Assembly (NCBI GenBank): GCA_002701385.1
Contig: NZVD01000063.1
Location: 11,675 to 75,674 of the forward strand
Direction of reading: 5' to 3'
DNA from: Rhodopirellula sp.
Lineage (GTDB): Bacteria; Planctomycetota; Planctomycetia; Pirellulales; Pirellulaceae
Length of the DNA stretch: 64,000 nucleotides
The notes below the pieces were generated by a model, which saw only the letters and a list, made by a program, of their open reading frames with translations, was not told the origin of the DNA and searched no databases. Position 1 is the stretch's first letter. Each line of letters opens with the position of its first letter. Shown one piece after another: positions 7,787 to 16,584 of this stretch. The position numbers were made by a program, and so were the translations under genes.

Positions 7787-9142
7787 ATGAATCGGCCCTT
7801 GTATTTAACAATCGCGTTCTTCCTTCTGAGTCCAGGAATCCTCCTGGGACAACGAAAGTCCGTCGAATTCCCCCTTAGGCTCAATGACAAAGGCGGCCCT
7901 CATGTCATCTTTTTGGTGCATGGTAGTTTCGCCGGAAATGAAACGTGGCCACTGATAGTCAACGAAAAGGTAAGTTTTGCTTCCGAGTTGAAGCGAGCTG
8001 CAGGCAAAGGCACGACGATTCATCATTTTGTCTGGAGTGGACAAAACAAGCACCAATCGCGATTGGATGCTGCTGAAAATCTAGCTAAGGAAATTGAGGA
8101 ATTTACGACGGCTGAAGATCGTATTGCCATTATTGGGCATAGTCATGGTGGTAACGTCGGCTTGTTAGCAGCTTCAAAACTCTCAAGGCCCATCGATTTA
8201 GTCGTTTGCTTATCAACTCCTCACTTGTATTTGGTGATGGAAGATCCTGAGGGGAACGAAGTTCCGTTGCCGATCTACTGTCCACCTATCAATCAGCAAC
8301 AAATCAAGGACATCGTTTGTATTACTCCAGACAACGATCGCGTTCCGGACTTTTGGGCCCAGATTAATGGCGTCAATGATGATACTGCGATTGACCTGAC
8401 GAGGTCTTGGCGTCGGGCACAGCAGTTAATCCTGCCGAAGGTCAGTAGCCCATTTCATGATCTTGCTGAACGAGTTGGCTTGACTGATGAGATCGTAAAT
8501 CTGGAAAGCCGAGATTCGTTGATCGTGACCAAACATAATATTAAGTACCGGTCCGATGTCAGCGGCGTCGACATGAAACATGCGGTTGTTCATTCGTGTC
8601 GAATGGGATTCATTCTGGGGAAACTGGTGAGGCATGGTATGAGCCGCCAGCTTCAAGAGTATATATCGACGATTTATCAGCAGTCGCCGGCGGACGATGG
8701 AGGGACTTTAGAGTCCGAAGTGCTCGATCTGGTTCGGAAACGTCACTACGAAGACATCGAACATCCACAAGCACAGGTTGCCTTGCAAATCAAATCGGTA
8801 GAGTTGGAAGTCGAGAAGGGCTCGGCCTTGGCACTCGGTGACGAGGCATTGCCTGATTTATATTTTGTCATTAGTTCGATCGATGGTGACGAGTTGTTTG
8901 AGGTAAACGAAGCAGATGATGGTCTTGTGGCTTCGTGGGATCTGGAAGAGTTGGATGAGTTACTGCCTGTGATCGGCACTGGTAAGATCCAGGTTTGGGA
9001 TGATGATACTTTTAGTGACGATCCCATTGGGGACCCCGTGGTTTTTACACTCAGCTTTAAGCCCAACCAGTTTGAGCGAAAAATGGAAATCAAAACCGAC
9101 CATTACACGATCACCATTCACTGGCAACGTCTCCACGAATAA
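7787..9142 (+). CDS. Secreted alpha/beta hydrolase with C-terminal C2-like domain
   Basis: A 451-residue lipase or esterase-like protein. A signal peptide covers about residues 1-21 (LTIAFFLLSPGILLG). The hydrolase core has the oxyanion-hole region FLVHGSFAG (42-50) and the nucleophile elbow GHSHGG with Ser119; a likely catalytic histidine lies in KHAVVHS. The C-terminal 130 residues look like a C2-type beta-sandwich: LYFVISSIDGDELFE and then VWDDDTFSDDPIG, an acidic loop suited to calcium. C2 domains bind membranes or lipids, so the fusion may place the esterase on a lipid surface. The substrate cannot be told. A copy of the dispersed repeat follows six bases after the stop. Confidence 0.8.
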   Translation: MNRPLYLTIAFFLLSPGILLGQRKSVEFPLRLNDKGGPHVIFLVHGSFAGNETWPLIVNEKVSFASELKRAAGKGTTIHHFVWSGQNKHQSRLDAAENLAKEIEEFTTAEDRIAIIGHSHGGNVGLLAASKLSRPIDLVVCLSTPHLYLVMEDPEGNEVPLPIYCPPINQQQIKDIVCITPDNDRVPDFWAQINGVNDDTAIDLTRSWRRAQQLILPKVSSPFHDLAERVGLTDEIVNLESRDSLIVTKHNIKYRSDVSGVDMKHAVVHSCRMGFILGKLVRHGMSRQLQEYISTIYQQSPADDGGTLESEVLDLVRKRHYEDIEHPQAQVALQIKSVELEVEKGSALALGDEALPDLYFVISSIDGDELFEVNEADDGLVASWDLEELDELLPVIGTGKIQVWDDDTFSDDPIGDPVVFTLSFKPNQFERKMEIKTDHYTITIHWQRLHE

Positions 9143-9147
9143 CTCAA

Positions 9148-9167
9148 ATAGGTGACACCCACTCATT
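9148..9167 (+). repeat. Dispersed ~20-base repeat, copy 1
   Basis: ATAGGTGACACCCACTCATT is identical over 20 bases to the reverse complement of 28731-28750. It lies directly after the hydrolase stop codon. Related copies occur at 28626-28645, 28687-28708 and 28899-28920. Confidence 0.8.
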
Positions 9168-9225
9168 GGCCAGGCGACTTATCTCTTTCAGGCCATTAAT
9201 CCGGAATTCGTTGGAGGATGTGGGC

Positions 9226-9255
9226 TTGGAGAACAAAAGCGACATAGCTTACAAT
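9226..9255 (+). promoter_or_regulatory. Candidate sigma-70-type promoter for the 937-residue protein gene
   Basis: TTGGAG at 9226-9231 and TACAAT at 9250-9255 are 18 bases apart and lie 27 bases before the ATG at 9282. The match is to the general bacterial consensus; planctomycete promoters are poorly known, so this is tentative. Confidence 0.35.
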
Positions 9256-9281
9256 TCGCAGCGGTTCTTTAGGTAATTCGA

Positions 9282-12095
9282 ATGCGTAAGCGATTAAGAT
9301 CTGACATGAATACGCGCTTACGGGGTGGTGAGCGTTTAGAAGACCGGCGGCTTCTAGCCTCCGGAGGAGGTGTCTGTAACCTATTCACTGACCCAATCAC
9401 TCCTGAAGTCGCCATCGCCTTTGAACAAACTTCGATTGACATCGGTGAGACAGCCCCCGTCCGTAACCGACTTCAGGCAAGAATCGCCTTGCTAGACACG
9501 GAATCATTGGATTTCAATCGCTATACCCTAAACGCCTCTGTCTCTGCAGCCATCGATCTTGAAGACACTGGCTGCAAGCGCCTATCTCACAAAGCTCTCA
9601 AGACTACCGGAATCCTGGTTTTCGACTACCAAAATGCCAATAACTTCAAATTTGCTGGCTTCGATGCCAGACGCAATCTATGGATGATCGGTGCTAAACA
9701 TCACGGGAAGCAAAAAATATATGACCGCCTTTACGAATCCATGGAGCTGGATGCAACCTATGATTTAAGACTGAATGTTGATCACTCTACGGTTGAATTA
9801 CTAGCCAACGGTTCCTCAAAAGTCTCTCACACCTATCGAGCTCTCAATCATGAGAATCCGATAGGTCTTGGCACACTACTGCCACGACCAACTCGATTTC
9901 AGGACATCTCCATTCGAGATTACTTTCCACTTTCTGAGACTGTGGCGGATAACTTGAAAGTGACACAAGGTGTATCGGAAATCATCGATGTGCTAGCCAA
10001 TGACGCCATTGCCTACGATATTGAGGCTGCTCTTCAACTGAATCAAACTGACTACACTCTGGGCCAGGTTTCTATCATCGACAATCAGCTTCATTTCGAA
10101 GCAGCTTCGGATGTCTTTGGGCAGGAAATCATTGAATACGAAGTTGTGGATCAATTAGGCAGAGCAGTTACCGGCCATGTCGATATTACTGTCACTTCAG
10201 CTTTTCCCATCGAATTCGATTTAGACGAGACGGAACTTGATTCATTCGAATTGCTACGTGGCACTCACTCATCAATTGACACTCCAGACGGAAGTCTTCA
10301 TCACCTCACAGGACTGGAGCTTTTAGACGTTGGGCTACCCCCCGATAAATTCACAATGACCACGACCGTCATTGCCCCTCCCAGCACACCCCACAAAAAC
10401 TTTGGCGGACAGGTTGTATTCGACTATCAGGATGAACGCAACTTCAAATTCGCTGGCATACTTGCAAAGAAGAAGAGGGCTGTCATCGCCGAGGTAAGGA
10501 ACGGCCGGACGTTCATTTGGAATTCTCGACGCATAAATACACCCGGCGATACTCAGTATCATCTCAAACTTGTCGTGAATGGAAAACAAGTCCAGTTGCT
10601 CATTAACGACTCGGAATATATTTCTCGTCAATTTGCACAACCTGTCACGTCCGGAAGCATCGGACTGAAAGGCCACCGCCGCGGCTCGATTTTTGGCGAT
10701 CTCAGGCTGGATAATATTAATCAGCCTGCAGTGGCCTTAAACGATTACCACAAAATCCCAGTCCATCAGAACGTTACGCTCAATTACCTGATGAATCTAC
10801 CTCCTGACGTAAAGTTAATGTCTGCCTCGGCAGCGCAGGGAACGGTACGAATTGAAAACGACCAACTTATCTACCGTTCCGCTGCGCATCATTGGGGGCC
10901 AACGACCGTTGATTATGAACTCCTATATCCAAACGGAACTCAGGTCTCCAAATCACTACCGCTCGCACCAGGTGTCGACTATCCAGCAACCGCCCAGCTA
11001 ACGAAGTTTGGCCACCTGGAATCTGACATCGTGATGAATGATCTCGGATTTCATATTCAGGGCAAGGAGTTCTTCCAGGAAAACCAGTACCCGCTTCCAT
11101 TGGGCGGTTATGAGAATGTAACTAACTTTAATATGCTGTTCCTCAATGAGTTGCTCCCGGAAGATTTTGACCTCCTCATGCAGTCTCAAAGCTCCAGTCG
11201 GGCAGATTTCGCTGAAGAGTCTGTCATCTTTGATTATCGAGATCAACTCAACTATAAATTCGTCGGCATTAATCGTGTCGTGCGATCCACTCAGTCCTCA
11301 ACACTCGTTGGTACGATCGTCAATTCGATCTTCTACCCCGTAAATACATACTGGCATGTCGGTGAAGTAGTTAACGGAGAGCAGCGTATCTTAAAGCAGA
11401 CGCGCCGGCGTCTAAATCTGAACTCAAATCTAAATGTGAAACTACAAGTTCGGGATAACCAAATCGCTGTCCTTGCAAATGGTTCCAGAATCACAAGCTA
11501 CGAATTCTCAGAACCCCTAAACTACGGGGCCATCGGAGCATACTCTCCGTACTTTGATCGAGCGTATCACACCCTTAGCGTTTTAGATCCCAACTCCCTA
11601 CCGGACGCCGCTGCCACTAATACTCATCTCGCTGGTGACATTTGGCACGAGCACAGTGGTCATCTAGAGGTCCAACCGGATCCACACGGTTTTTCGGTTC
11701 ATATACTCGATGAACCTTTTGTTGGCCCACGACAAATCGAAACCTATCTGACTACGGTCACCAATACAGAGGATGATCTCGCCAATGGCTTTGTTATCTT
11801 TGACTATGTGGACGAAGAGAATTTCAAGTTAGCCGGAGTGAAGGCTGGAAGAAAATCCATGCTTATCGGGGAGGTGATCGACGGCAATCTCCAAGTGTTA
11901 CGTTCGAGAGACCATGTGATGTTTATCGGCGAGGAGATCAAGCTACTCGTCTCCATCGATCAATCACTGGTATCTTTAACCGTCGACGATGAAGCAGTAA
12001 TAACTTATGACTTTGCCGACGACGATCTGGCCCTGCCGTTTGGATTCGCGACGCAAAAAAGTCCCGCATATTTCAAAAACACACGCATCGGTTAA
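9282..12095 (+). CDS. Large secreted repeat protein with ERLEDRRLLA-type export signal
   Basis: A 937-residue protein. Residues 17-26 (ERLEDRRLLA) match the N-terminal motif common on giant exported planctomycete proteins (LEPR-XLL type). The body has four copies of an approximately 160-residue beta-rich module, at about 50-212, 310-475, 590-760 and 785-937. Each is marked by a core such as VFDYQNANNFKFAG, VFDYQDERNFKFAG, IFDYRDQLNYKFVG and IFDYVDEENFKLAG, then a strand ending in VxLLANG-like text. Between modules 1/2 and 2/3 are cadherin-like or Ig-like linkers (IDVLANDA). The modules resemble concanavalin/LamG-type sandwiches, so cell-surface glycan binding or adhesion is inferred. No catalytic motif is visible. 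A second ATG at codon 9 is an alternative start. Confidence 0.85.
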   Translation: MRKRLRSDMNTRLRGGERLEDRRLLASGGGVCNLFTDPITPEVAIAFEQTSIDIGETAPVRNRLQARIALLDTESLDFNRYTLNASVSAAIDLEDTGCKRLSHKALKTTGILVFDYQNANNFKFAGFDARRNLWMIGAKHHGKQKIYDRLYESMELDATYDLRLNVDHSTVELLANGSSKVSHTYRALNHENPIGLGTLLPRPTRFQDISIRDYFPLSETVADNLKVTQGVSEIIDVLANDAIAYDIEAALQLNQTDYTLGQVSIIDNQLHFEAASDVFGQEIIEYEVVDQLGRAVTGHVDITVTSAFPIEFDLDETELDSFELLRGTHSSIDTPDGSLHHLTGLELLDVGLPPDKFTMTTTVIAPPSTPHKNFGGQVVFDYQDERNFKFAGILAKKKRAVIAEVRNGRTFIWNSRRINTPGDTQYHLKLVVNGKQVQLLINDSEYISRQFAQPVTSGSIGLKGHRRGSIFGDLRLDNINQPAVALNDYHKIPVHQNVTLNYLMNLPPDVKLMSASAAQGTVRIENDQLIYRSAAHHWGPTTVDYELLYPNGTQVSKSLPLAPGVDYPATAQLTKFGHLESDIVMNDLGFHIQGKEFFQENQYPLPLGGYENVTNFNMLFLNELLPEDFDLLMQSQSSSRADFAEESVIFDYRDQLNYKFVGINRVVRSTQSSTLVGTIVNSIFYPVNTYWHVGEVVNGEQRILKQTRRRLNLNSNLNVKLQVRDNQIAVLANGSRITSYEFSEPLNYGAIGAYSPYFDRAYHTLSVLDPNSLPDAAATNTHLAGDIWHEHSGHLEVQPDPHGFSVHILDEPFVGPRQIETYLTTVTNTEDDLANGFVIFDYVDEENFKLAGVKAGRKSMLIGEVIDGNLQVLRSRDHVMFIGEEIKLLVSIDQSLVSLTVDDEAVITYDFADDDLALPFGFATQKSPAYFKNTRIG

Positions 12096-12154
12096 GCTAA
12101 ATGTAGGCTTAAACTAAAACCTAGCTTTTAACTTTCTTAGGAAGCCCGTTTCGG

Positions 12155-13888
12155 ATGTTTCTTCGAATAAGCATTCTGTTCGTCACCTGTCTCACAACAG
12201 GCTTAGTGCACGCGCAACACGATCTCGACCGCCTCCTACCTGCGACCACAGCAGCGGCGTTCAAGATCAATCACGCCGGGCAGATTGTCGACGACATTCT
12301 GGCTCATCCACTCGTTCAGGCGGCCGAGGAAGCCGGAGCCTATAAAGATGCTTTGCCGGAACAGCAGGCCGCCCAATTGAATGCCATTAAGGCTCAAATC
12401 AAAGCTTCAATCGGAGTTGAATGGAACCAAGCAATTGCTCAACTCACCTCGAAAGGAATTGTCCTAGCCTACGATCCACCGACAAACGGAGTCAGCCTCA
12501 TTATTCAGGGAGAGGAAGAGACATTAACCAAGGTATTTGACATCCTGTATAAGACCATCGAGCCAATCGTCGCGCTCGGCGGAAAGTCAATCAACAAGGG
12601 GCTCTATCGGGATACCATTACTGGCTACCAAATCGACGACCTTCGTTTCGCTCTCTACGAAGGCACATTTGTGATGACAAATTCCCGGGACCTCGGAAGA
12701 TTCACGTTAGATGCTTTGCTTGGCGAACCACCAACCAACACGCTGGCCGACAATCCGACATTTCAACAAGCCACCGAGTCGACCAAGCCGAATGACTACT
12801 CCGTTTGGTTCTGGGCCGACTCCAAACTTGCCGCTCAAACGGGAGGCGGGGATCAACTCGATGAATCTATGAAACAAAACATGCTGGCCGAATTGCTCTT
12901 CGGCGGTATCACCAATCAGCTGAAACACTCGCAGTACACCACTGCCACGCTCGACTTTAATAAGGAACAACTCCGATTCGCATTTCGAACTGCACACGAT
13001 CAGGCATGGATTCCTGAGCGTCGACACTATTACTTTGGGGCAGATGGCAAGGGAGAGGCGCCACCTCTACTCCAACCCAAGGGAACGATCTCATCGATCT
13101 CCATGTACCGCGATCTGGCACCATGGTATCTCTTAGGACCCGAACTATATACACCCGAAGTCAATGAGCGAATCGCTCAGGCCGATTCTCAGCTATCGAC
13201 TTTTCTAGGTGGAAAGGACTTTGGTGAAGATATTCTTGGCGCTCTGGAACCTGGCTTTCAAATTGTCGTCGCCGATACTGAATTCGACGAAGGTGCGCCT
13301 GTTCCGGATCTTAAAATTCCTGCCTTCGCCATGGTGGCCAATTTACGAGATCCAGAGGTTATTAAGCCTGAGCTACGGCGACAGTTCATTAATTTTGTTG
13401 GCTTCTTGAATCTGGTTAGCGGTATGGAGGGTGGCAAGCAGTTGGACATCGATATCCAAAGCAAAGATGACAATGTCATCCTCACCACTGCCTTTTTGAA
13501 GCCTCAGCCTAATCAGCCAGTCTCCATCGAATACAATTTCACTCCAACGCTGATTATGACAGACGAGTTATTCATTTTAGCCAGCACCAAAGCATTGGCC
13601 TCGAACCTGCAAGATCCAAAGGTAGCAAAGGGCAGTAAGGCCAACCGTTCTACTATCAACTCCCAGTTCCAACTTTATGGTGCTGCCTTAAAACACATCC
13701 TCGAGAAAAACAAAGAGTTCTTAATTACCCAAAATATGCTCGATAAAGGCTCCACTCGTGAACAGGCAACAGACGAAGTCACATTAATACTTCAGGCCAC
13801 CGAGATACTAAAAATGCTCGAAATCAAACTCGAGCATACCGACTCTGAACTCACCTTCACTTTCGATATGTCCTTCAAGGTGGAGTGA
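12155..13888 (+). CDS. Secreted protein of unknown function
   Basis: A 577-residue protein with a clear signal peptide (ISILFVTCLTTGLVHAQ, cleavage near residue 21). The mature start, DLDRLLPATTAAAFKI, resembles the opening of other planctomycete exported proteins of unknown role (DUF3352-like organisation), but I cannot name the family firmly. No catalytic motif or membrane anchor was seen, and the sequence is rich in mixed alpha/beta segments. Its stop codon overlaps the next gene (TGA at 13886-13888 against GTG at 13885), so it is translationally coupled to the DUF1800 gene and probably belongs to the same exported system. Confidence 0.75.
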   Translation: MFLRISILFVTCLTTGLVHAQHDLDRLLPATTAAAFKINHAGQIVDDILAHPLVQAAEEAGAYKDALPEQQAAQLNAIKAQIKASIGVEWNQAIAQLTSKGIVLAYDPPTNGVSLIIQGEEETLTKVFDILYKTIEPIVALGGKSINKGLYRDTITGYQIDDLRFALYEGTFVMTNSRDLGRFTLDALLGEPPTNTLADNPTFQQATESTKPNDYSVWFWADSKLAAQTGGGDQLDESMKQNMLAELLFGGITNQLKHSQYTTATLDFNKEQLRFAFRTAHDQAWIPERRHYYFGADGKGEAPPLLQPKGTISSISMYRDLAPWYLLGPELYTPEVNERIAQADSQLSTFLGGKDFGEDILGALEPGFQIVVADTEFDEGAPVPDLKIPAFAMVANLRDPEVIKPELRRQFINFVGFLNLVSGMEGGKQLDIDIQSKDDNVILTTAFLKPQPNQPVSIEYNFTPTLIMTDELFILASTKALASNLQDPKVAKGSKANRSTINSQFQLYGAALKHILEKNKEFLITQNMLDKGSTREQATDEVTLILQATEILKMLEIKLEHTDSELTFTFDMSFKVE

Positions 13889-15249
13889 ATGCTATGAAGC
13901 CATACGTGGACCCCCAATGGGCCTGGGCGGAATTTAAGCCAACCGAATCTGATCCCTGGAATGAGCACAAAGTCGCACATCTTTTTCGTCGAGCTGGGTT
14001 TGGTATAACCGGTACGGAATTATCAAATTCAATCGACGCCGGATTGTCTGAGACCGTCCAAAGTTTAGTCCACGAGAGCGGCGAGCCCGAAGAATTTCAA
14101 CGCGATATGCAAGCCATGACTCGGTCGCTCGTTGCGAGCAGTGACCCTGCCAATCTCTCCTACGGCTGGCTTTACCGCATGCTCAAGTCCACCGATCAGC
14201 TCCGTGAGAAACTCACGCTGTTTTGGCATGGCCACTTTGCCACCAGTGCCGAAAAAGTTGCAGATGCTTTCATGATGCAACAACAGAATTCCATGTTGCG
14301 ACAGCATTCACTCGGTAACTTCCATGACTTAGCACAGGGTATCTCCAAAGACCCGGCGATGTTGCTATATCTTGATTCAGCCACCAATCGCAAGACTCAT
14401 CCCAATGAGAACTTTGCTCGGGAATTGATGGAATTGTTCTGCCTGGGTGAAGGAAACTATACCGAAACAGACATCCGGGAATTGTCTCGGTGCTTTACCG
14501 GATGGGAAGTTCGTAATCGAGCTTATCGATTCAATCGGTACCAGCACGACTTCAATGAAAAATCGTTTCTTGGAGCGTCCAAAGCTTTCTCTGGTGAGGA
14601 AGCTGTCACCCATGTTGTAGCTCAAAAATCAGCACCTAAGTTTATCGCTCGTAAACTTGTTCAATACCTGGTCATGGACGAGCCTCTCGCCGATGACGAA
14701 CTGATCGAACCTCTTGCCAATCAACTGGAAGAAGATGACTTCGAAGTCCTAGGAACAATCAAACGAATCCTGCTTAGTAATCTGTTCTTTTCCGAACATA
14801 GTTACGCACGCAAAATCAAATCCCCGGTCGAAATGGTAATCGGATTAATGCGATCGCTTGATATGAATACAAAACTACCAGACCTCCATCGCACATTGGG
14901 CGAAGTCGGGCAGGCTGTTTTCTATCCCCCTAATGTAAAAGGCTGGGAAGGTGGCCGCATTTGGATCAATTCTTCGACTCTTTTGGGACGATCCAATCTG
15001 ATTCATTCCTTACTCACCACTCCAAATACGACGTTTGGAGGAGAGGACATTTCCGGGCTATTAGCCTCGAGAGAAGTGCACACGATGCAACAGGCTCTCG
15101 ATCACTTTGAAACATTATTGTTGGCCGTTCCGTTGGGTAGTCGAGTTAAACAACAGATCCTATCCGCCCAACAAACAGCGCCGTCTGACGATTCTTTTTC
15201 GAATCTACTCCATCAGTTAGCAACGCTTCCTCAATTTCAACTGAGTTAA
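13885..15249 (+). CDS. DUF1800 family protein
   Basis: A 454-residue protein of the DUF1800 family, whose function is unknown and which is typically encoded next to a DUF1501 protein, as here. Family landmarks: HKVAHLFRRAGFG near the N-terminus, LTLFWHGHFATS, FARELMELFCLGEGNYTE, SRCFTGW, and GWEGGRIWINSSTLLGRSN. The GTG at 13885 overlaps the previous stop and has AAGG four bases upstream; ATG 13894 is the alternative. No signal peptide is evident at either start, which is unusual if it acts with the exported DUF1501 partner four bases downstream. The family call is firm; the role is unknown. Confidence 0.92.
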   Translation: MNAMKPYVDPQWAWAEFKPTESDPWNEHKVAHLFRRAGFGITGTELSNSIDAGLSETVQSLVHESGEPEEFQRDMQAMTRSLVASSDPANLSYGWLYRMLKSTDQLREKLTLFWHGHFATSAEKVADAFMMQQQNSMLRQHSLGNFHDLAQGISKDPAMLLYLDSATNRKTHPNENFARELMELFCLGEGNYTETDIRELSRCFTGWEVRNRAYRFNRYQHDFNEKSFLGASKAFSGEEAVTHVVAQKSAPKFIARKLVQYLVMDEPLADDELIEPLANQLEEDDFEVLGTIKRILLSNLFFSEHSYARKIKSPVEMVIGLMRSLDMNTKLPDLHRTLGEVGQAVFYPPNVKGWEGGRIWINSSTLLGRSNLIHSLLTTPNTTFGGEDISGLLASREVHTMQQALDHFETLLLAVPLGSRVKQQILSAQQTAPSDDSFSNLLHQLATLPQFQLS

Positions 15250-15253
15250 CCCC

Positions 15254-16483
15254 ATGGCCAACACACAATCCTTATCCCGACGTTCGATGATGCTCCGCTC
15301 TGCTGCTTGCGGAACTGTAATGTCCGTCGGAGCCAACACAGCAGTGTTGCCTTCCTTTCTGATGGGCGCACCACAGTCAACCACCGAAAATGTGCTAGTT
15401 GTTCTACAGCTCAGTGGAGGGAACGACGGACTCAATACGGTCATCCCATTCGACCATCCTGTCTATCAGAAGAATCGCCCTAGCTTGGCAGTTGGTAAAG
15501 ATCAGGTCTTAGCTATTGAAGAGAATCTGGGATTTCATCCCGTTGCAACCGGCCTTAGCACATTGCTGGAACAAAGCCAATTGTCCATTATTCAAGGCGT
15601 AGGCTATCCAAACCCTAATCGCTCGCATTTCGAATCGATGGACATTTGGCATACCTGCCGTCGTAAAGACGCAGTGCGAGATGAAGGCTGGATTGGGGCA
15701 AGTGTAAATCAACATTTAACTCGACAGGACAACGACACTCCGATCCTCCATCTAGGGTCAGAGAAGCAACCTCTCGCCTTAACCGCGACGGACCCGCGTT
15801 CCATTTCCATCCGATCGCTCGACCAATTTAAATTACAGGCTAATCAGGAACAAATTACCAGCGTCGTACAAACGACCAACTCTGACGATGACTCCAACGC
15901 CTTGCTCGGTTTTCTACAATCCTCTACCGCCTCTGCATTAAAGACAAGTGAGCAATTACTACGATCGGCTGCATCCAAAACCCGAGATAACGATGGGGCA
16001 GCTTATCCGCAGCATCGGTTAGCTCAAAAGCTACAAACGATCGCCAAGCTCATTGATAGCCCGCTTAAGACCCGAGTTTATTATGTAACACTTGATGGAT
16101 TTGACACCCATGCCCAGCAGGCCGGTGCTCACGAGAGCCTGTTAGGCCAGTTAAGTTCTGCGTTAGCGGCCTTTGTTGCGGATTTGAAACAACGCCAACA
16201 GGGTCAGCGTGTGACCACCATGGTCTTCAGTGAGTTTGGCCGCCGTCTGGCAGAAAATGCTTCTAAAGGCACGGACCACGGAGCAGCTGGGCCTATGTTT
16301 CTGGCGGGTGAAGGCATCTTGCCTGGATTGATCGGCAAACATCCTTCACTAACTGATTTACAGCAAGGTGACTTGAAGCATCAATTTGATTTCCGACAAG
16401 TCTATGCGTCGGTTCTACAATGGATGGGCTGGGAAGATGACGCTCTGGGCAAATCATTTAAGCCACTCGAGCTCTTTACATAA
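15254..16483 (+). CDS. DUF1501 family protein (DUF1800 partner)
   Basis: A 409-residue protein with a twin-arginine-like N-terminus (SRRSMMLRSAACG) followed by a hydrophobic stretch, so export in the folded state is likely. The DUF1501 core begins at VLQLSGGNDGLNTVIP and includes DGFDTHAQQ and the late segment FSEFGRRLAENASKGTDHG. DUF1501 has an alkaline phosphatase/sulfatase-like fold, but no reaction is established. The gene starts four bases after the DUF1800 stop, forming the common DUF1800-DUF1501 pair. This copy is of the widespread bacterial pair type and differs from the planctomycete type encoded next at 16585. Confidence 0.93.
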   Translation: MANTQSLSRRSMMLRSAACGTVMSVGANTAVLPSFLMGAPQSTTENVLVVLQLSGGNDGLNTVIPFDHPVYQKNRPSLAVGKDQVLAIEENLGFHPVATGLSTLLEQSQLSIIQGVGYPNPNRSHFESMDIWHTCRRKDAVRDEGWIGASVNQHLTRQDNDTPILHLGSEKQPLALTATDPRSISIRSLDQFKLQANQEQITSVVQTTNSDDDSNALLGFLQSSTASALKTSEQLLRSAASKTRDNDGAAYPQHRLAQKLQTIAKLIDSPLKTRVYYVTLDGFDTHAQQAGAHESLLGQLSSALAAFVADLKQRQQGQRVTTMVFSEFGRRLAENASKGTDHGAAGPMFLAGEGILPGLIGKHPSLTDLQQGDLKHQFDFRQVYASVLQWMGWEDDALGKSFKPLELFT

Positions 16484-16485
16484 AC

Positions 16486-16567
16486 TGTGTTCCATCGAGC
16501 TGCTTGCCGATATAAACCAATGAGTAGCACTTCGTTTTTCTGTTACTATAGACAGTATTGGAACACA
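16486..16567 (+). repeat. Inverted repeat framing the gap between two DUF1501 genes
   Basis: TGTGTTCCA at 16486-16494 is matched by TGGAACACA at 16559-16567, nine bases each, with 64 bases between. The right arm ends 17 bases before the ATG at 16585. A TACTAT box lies inside. It could fold in the transcript or bind a regulator; there is no T-run to make it a terminator. Confidence 0.3.
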
Positions 16568-16584
16568 CTGTGTAAGAGACCATT

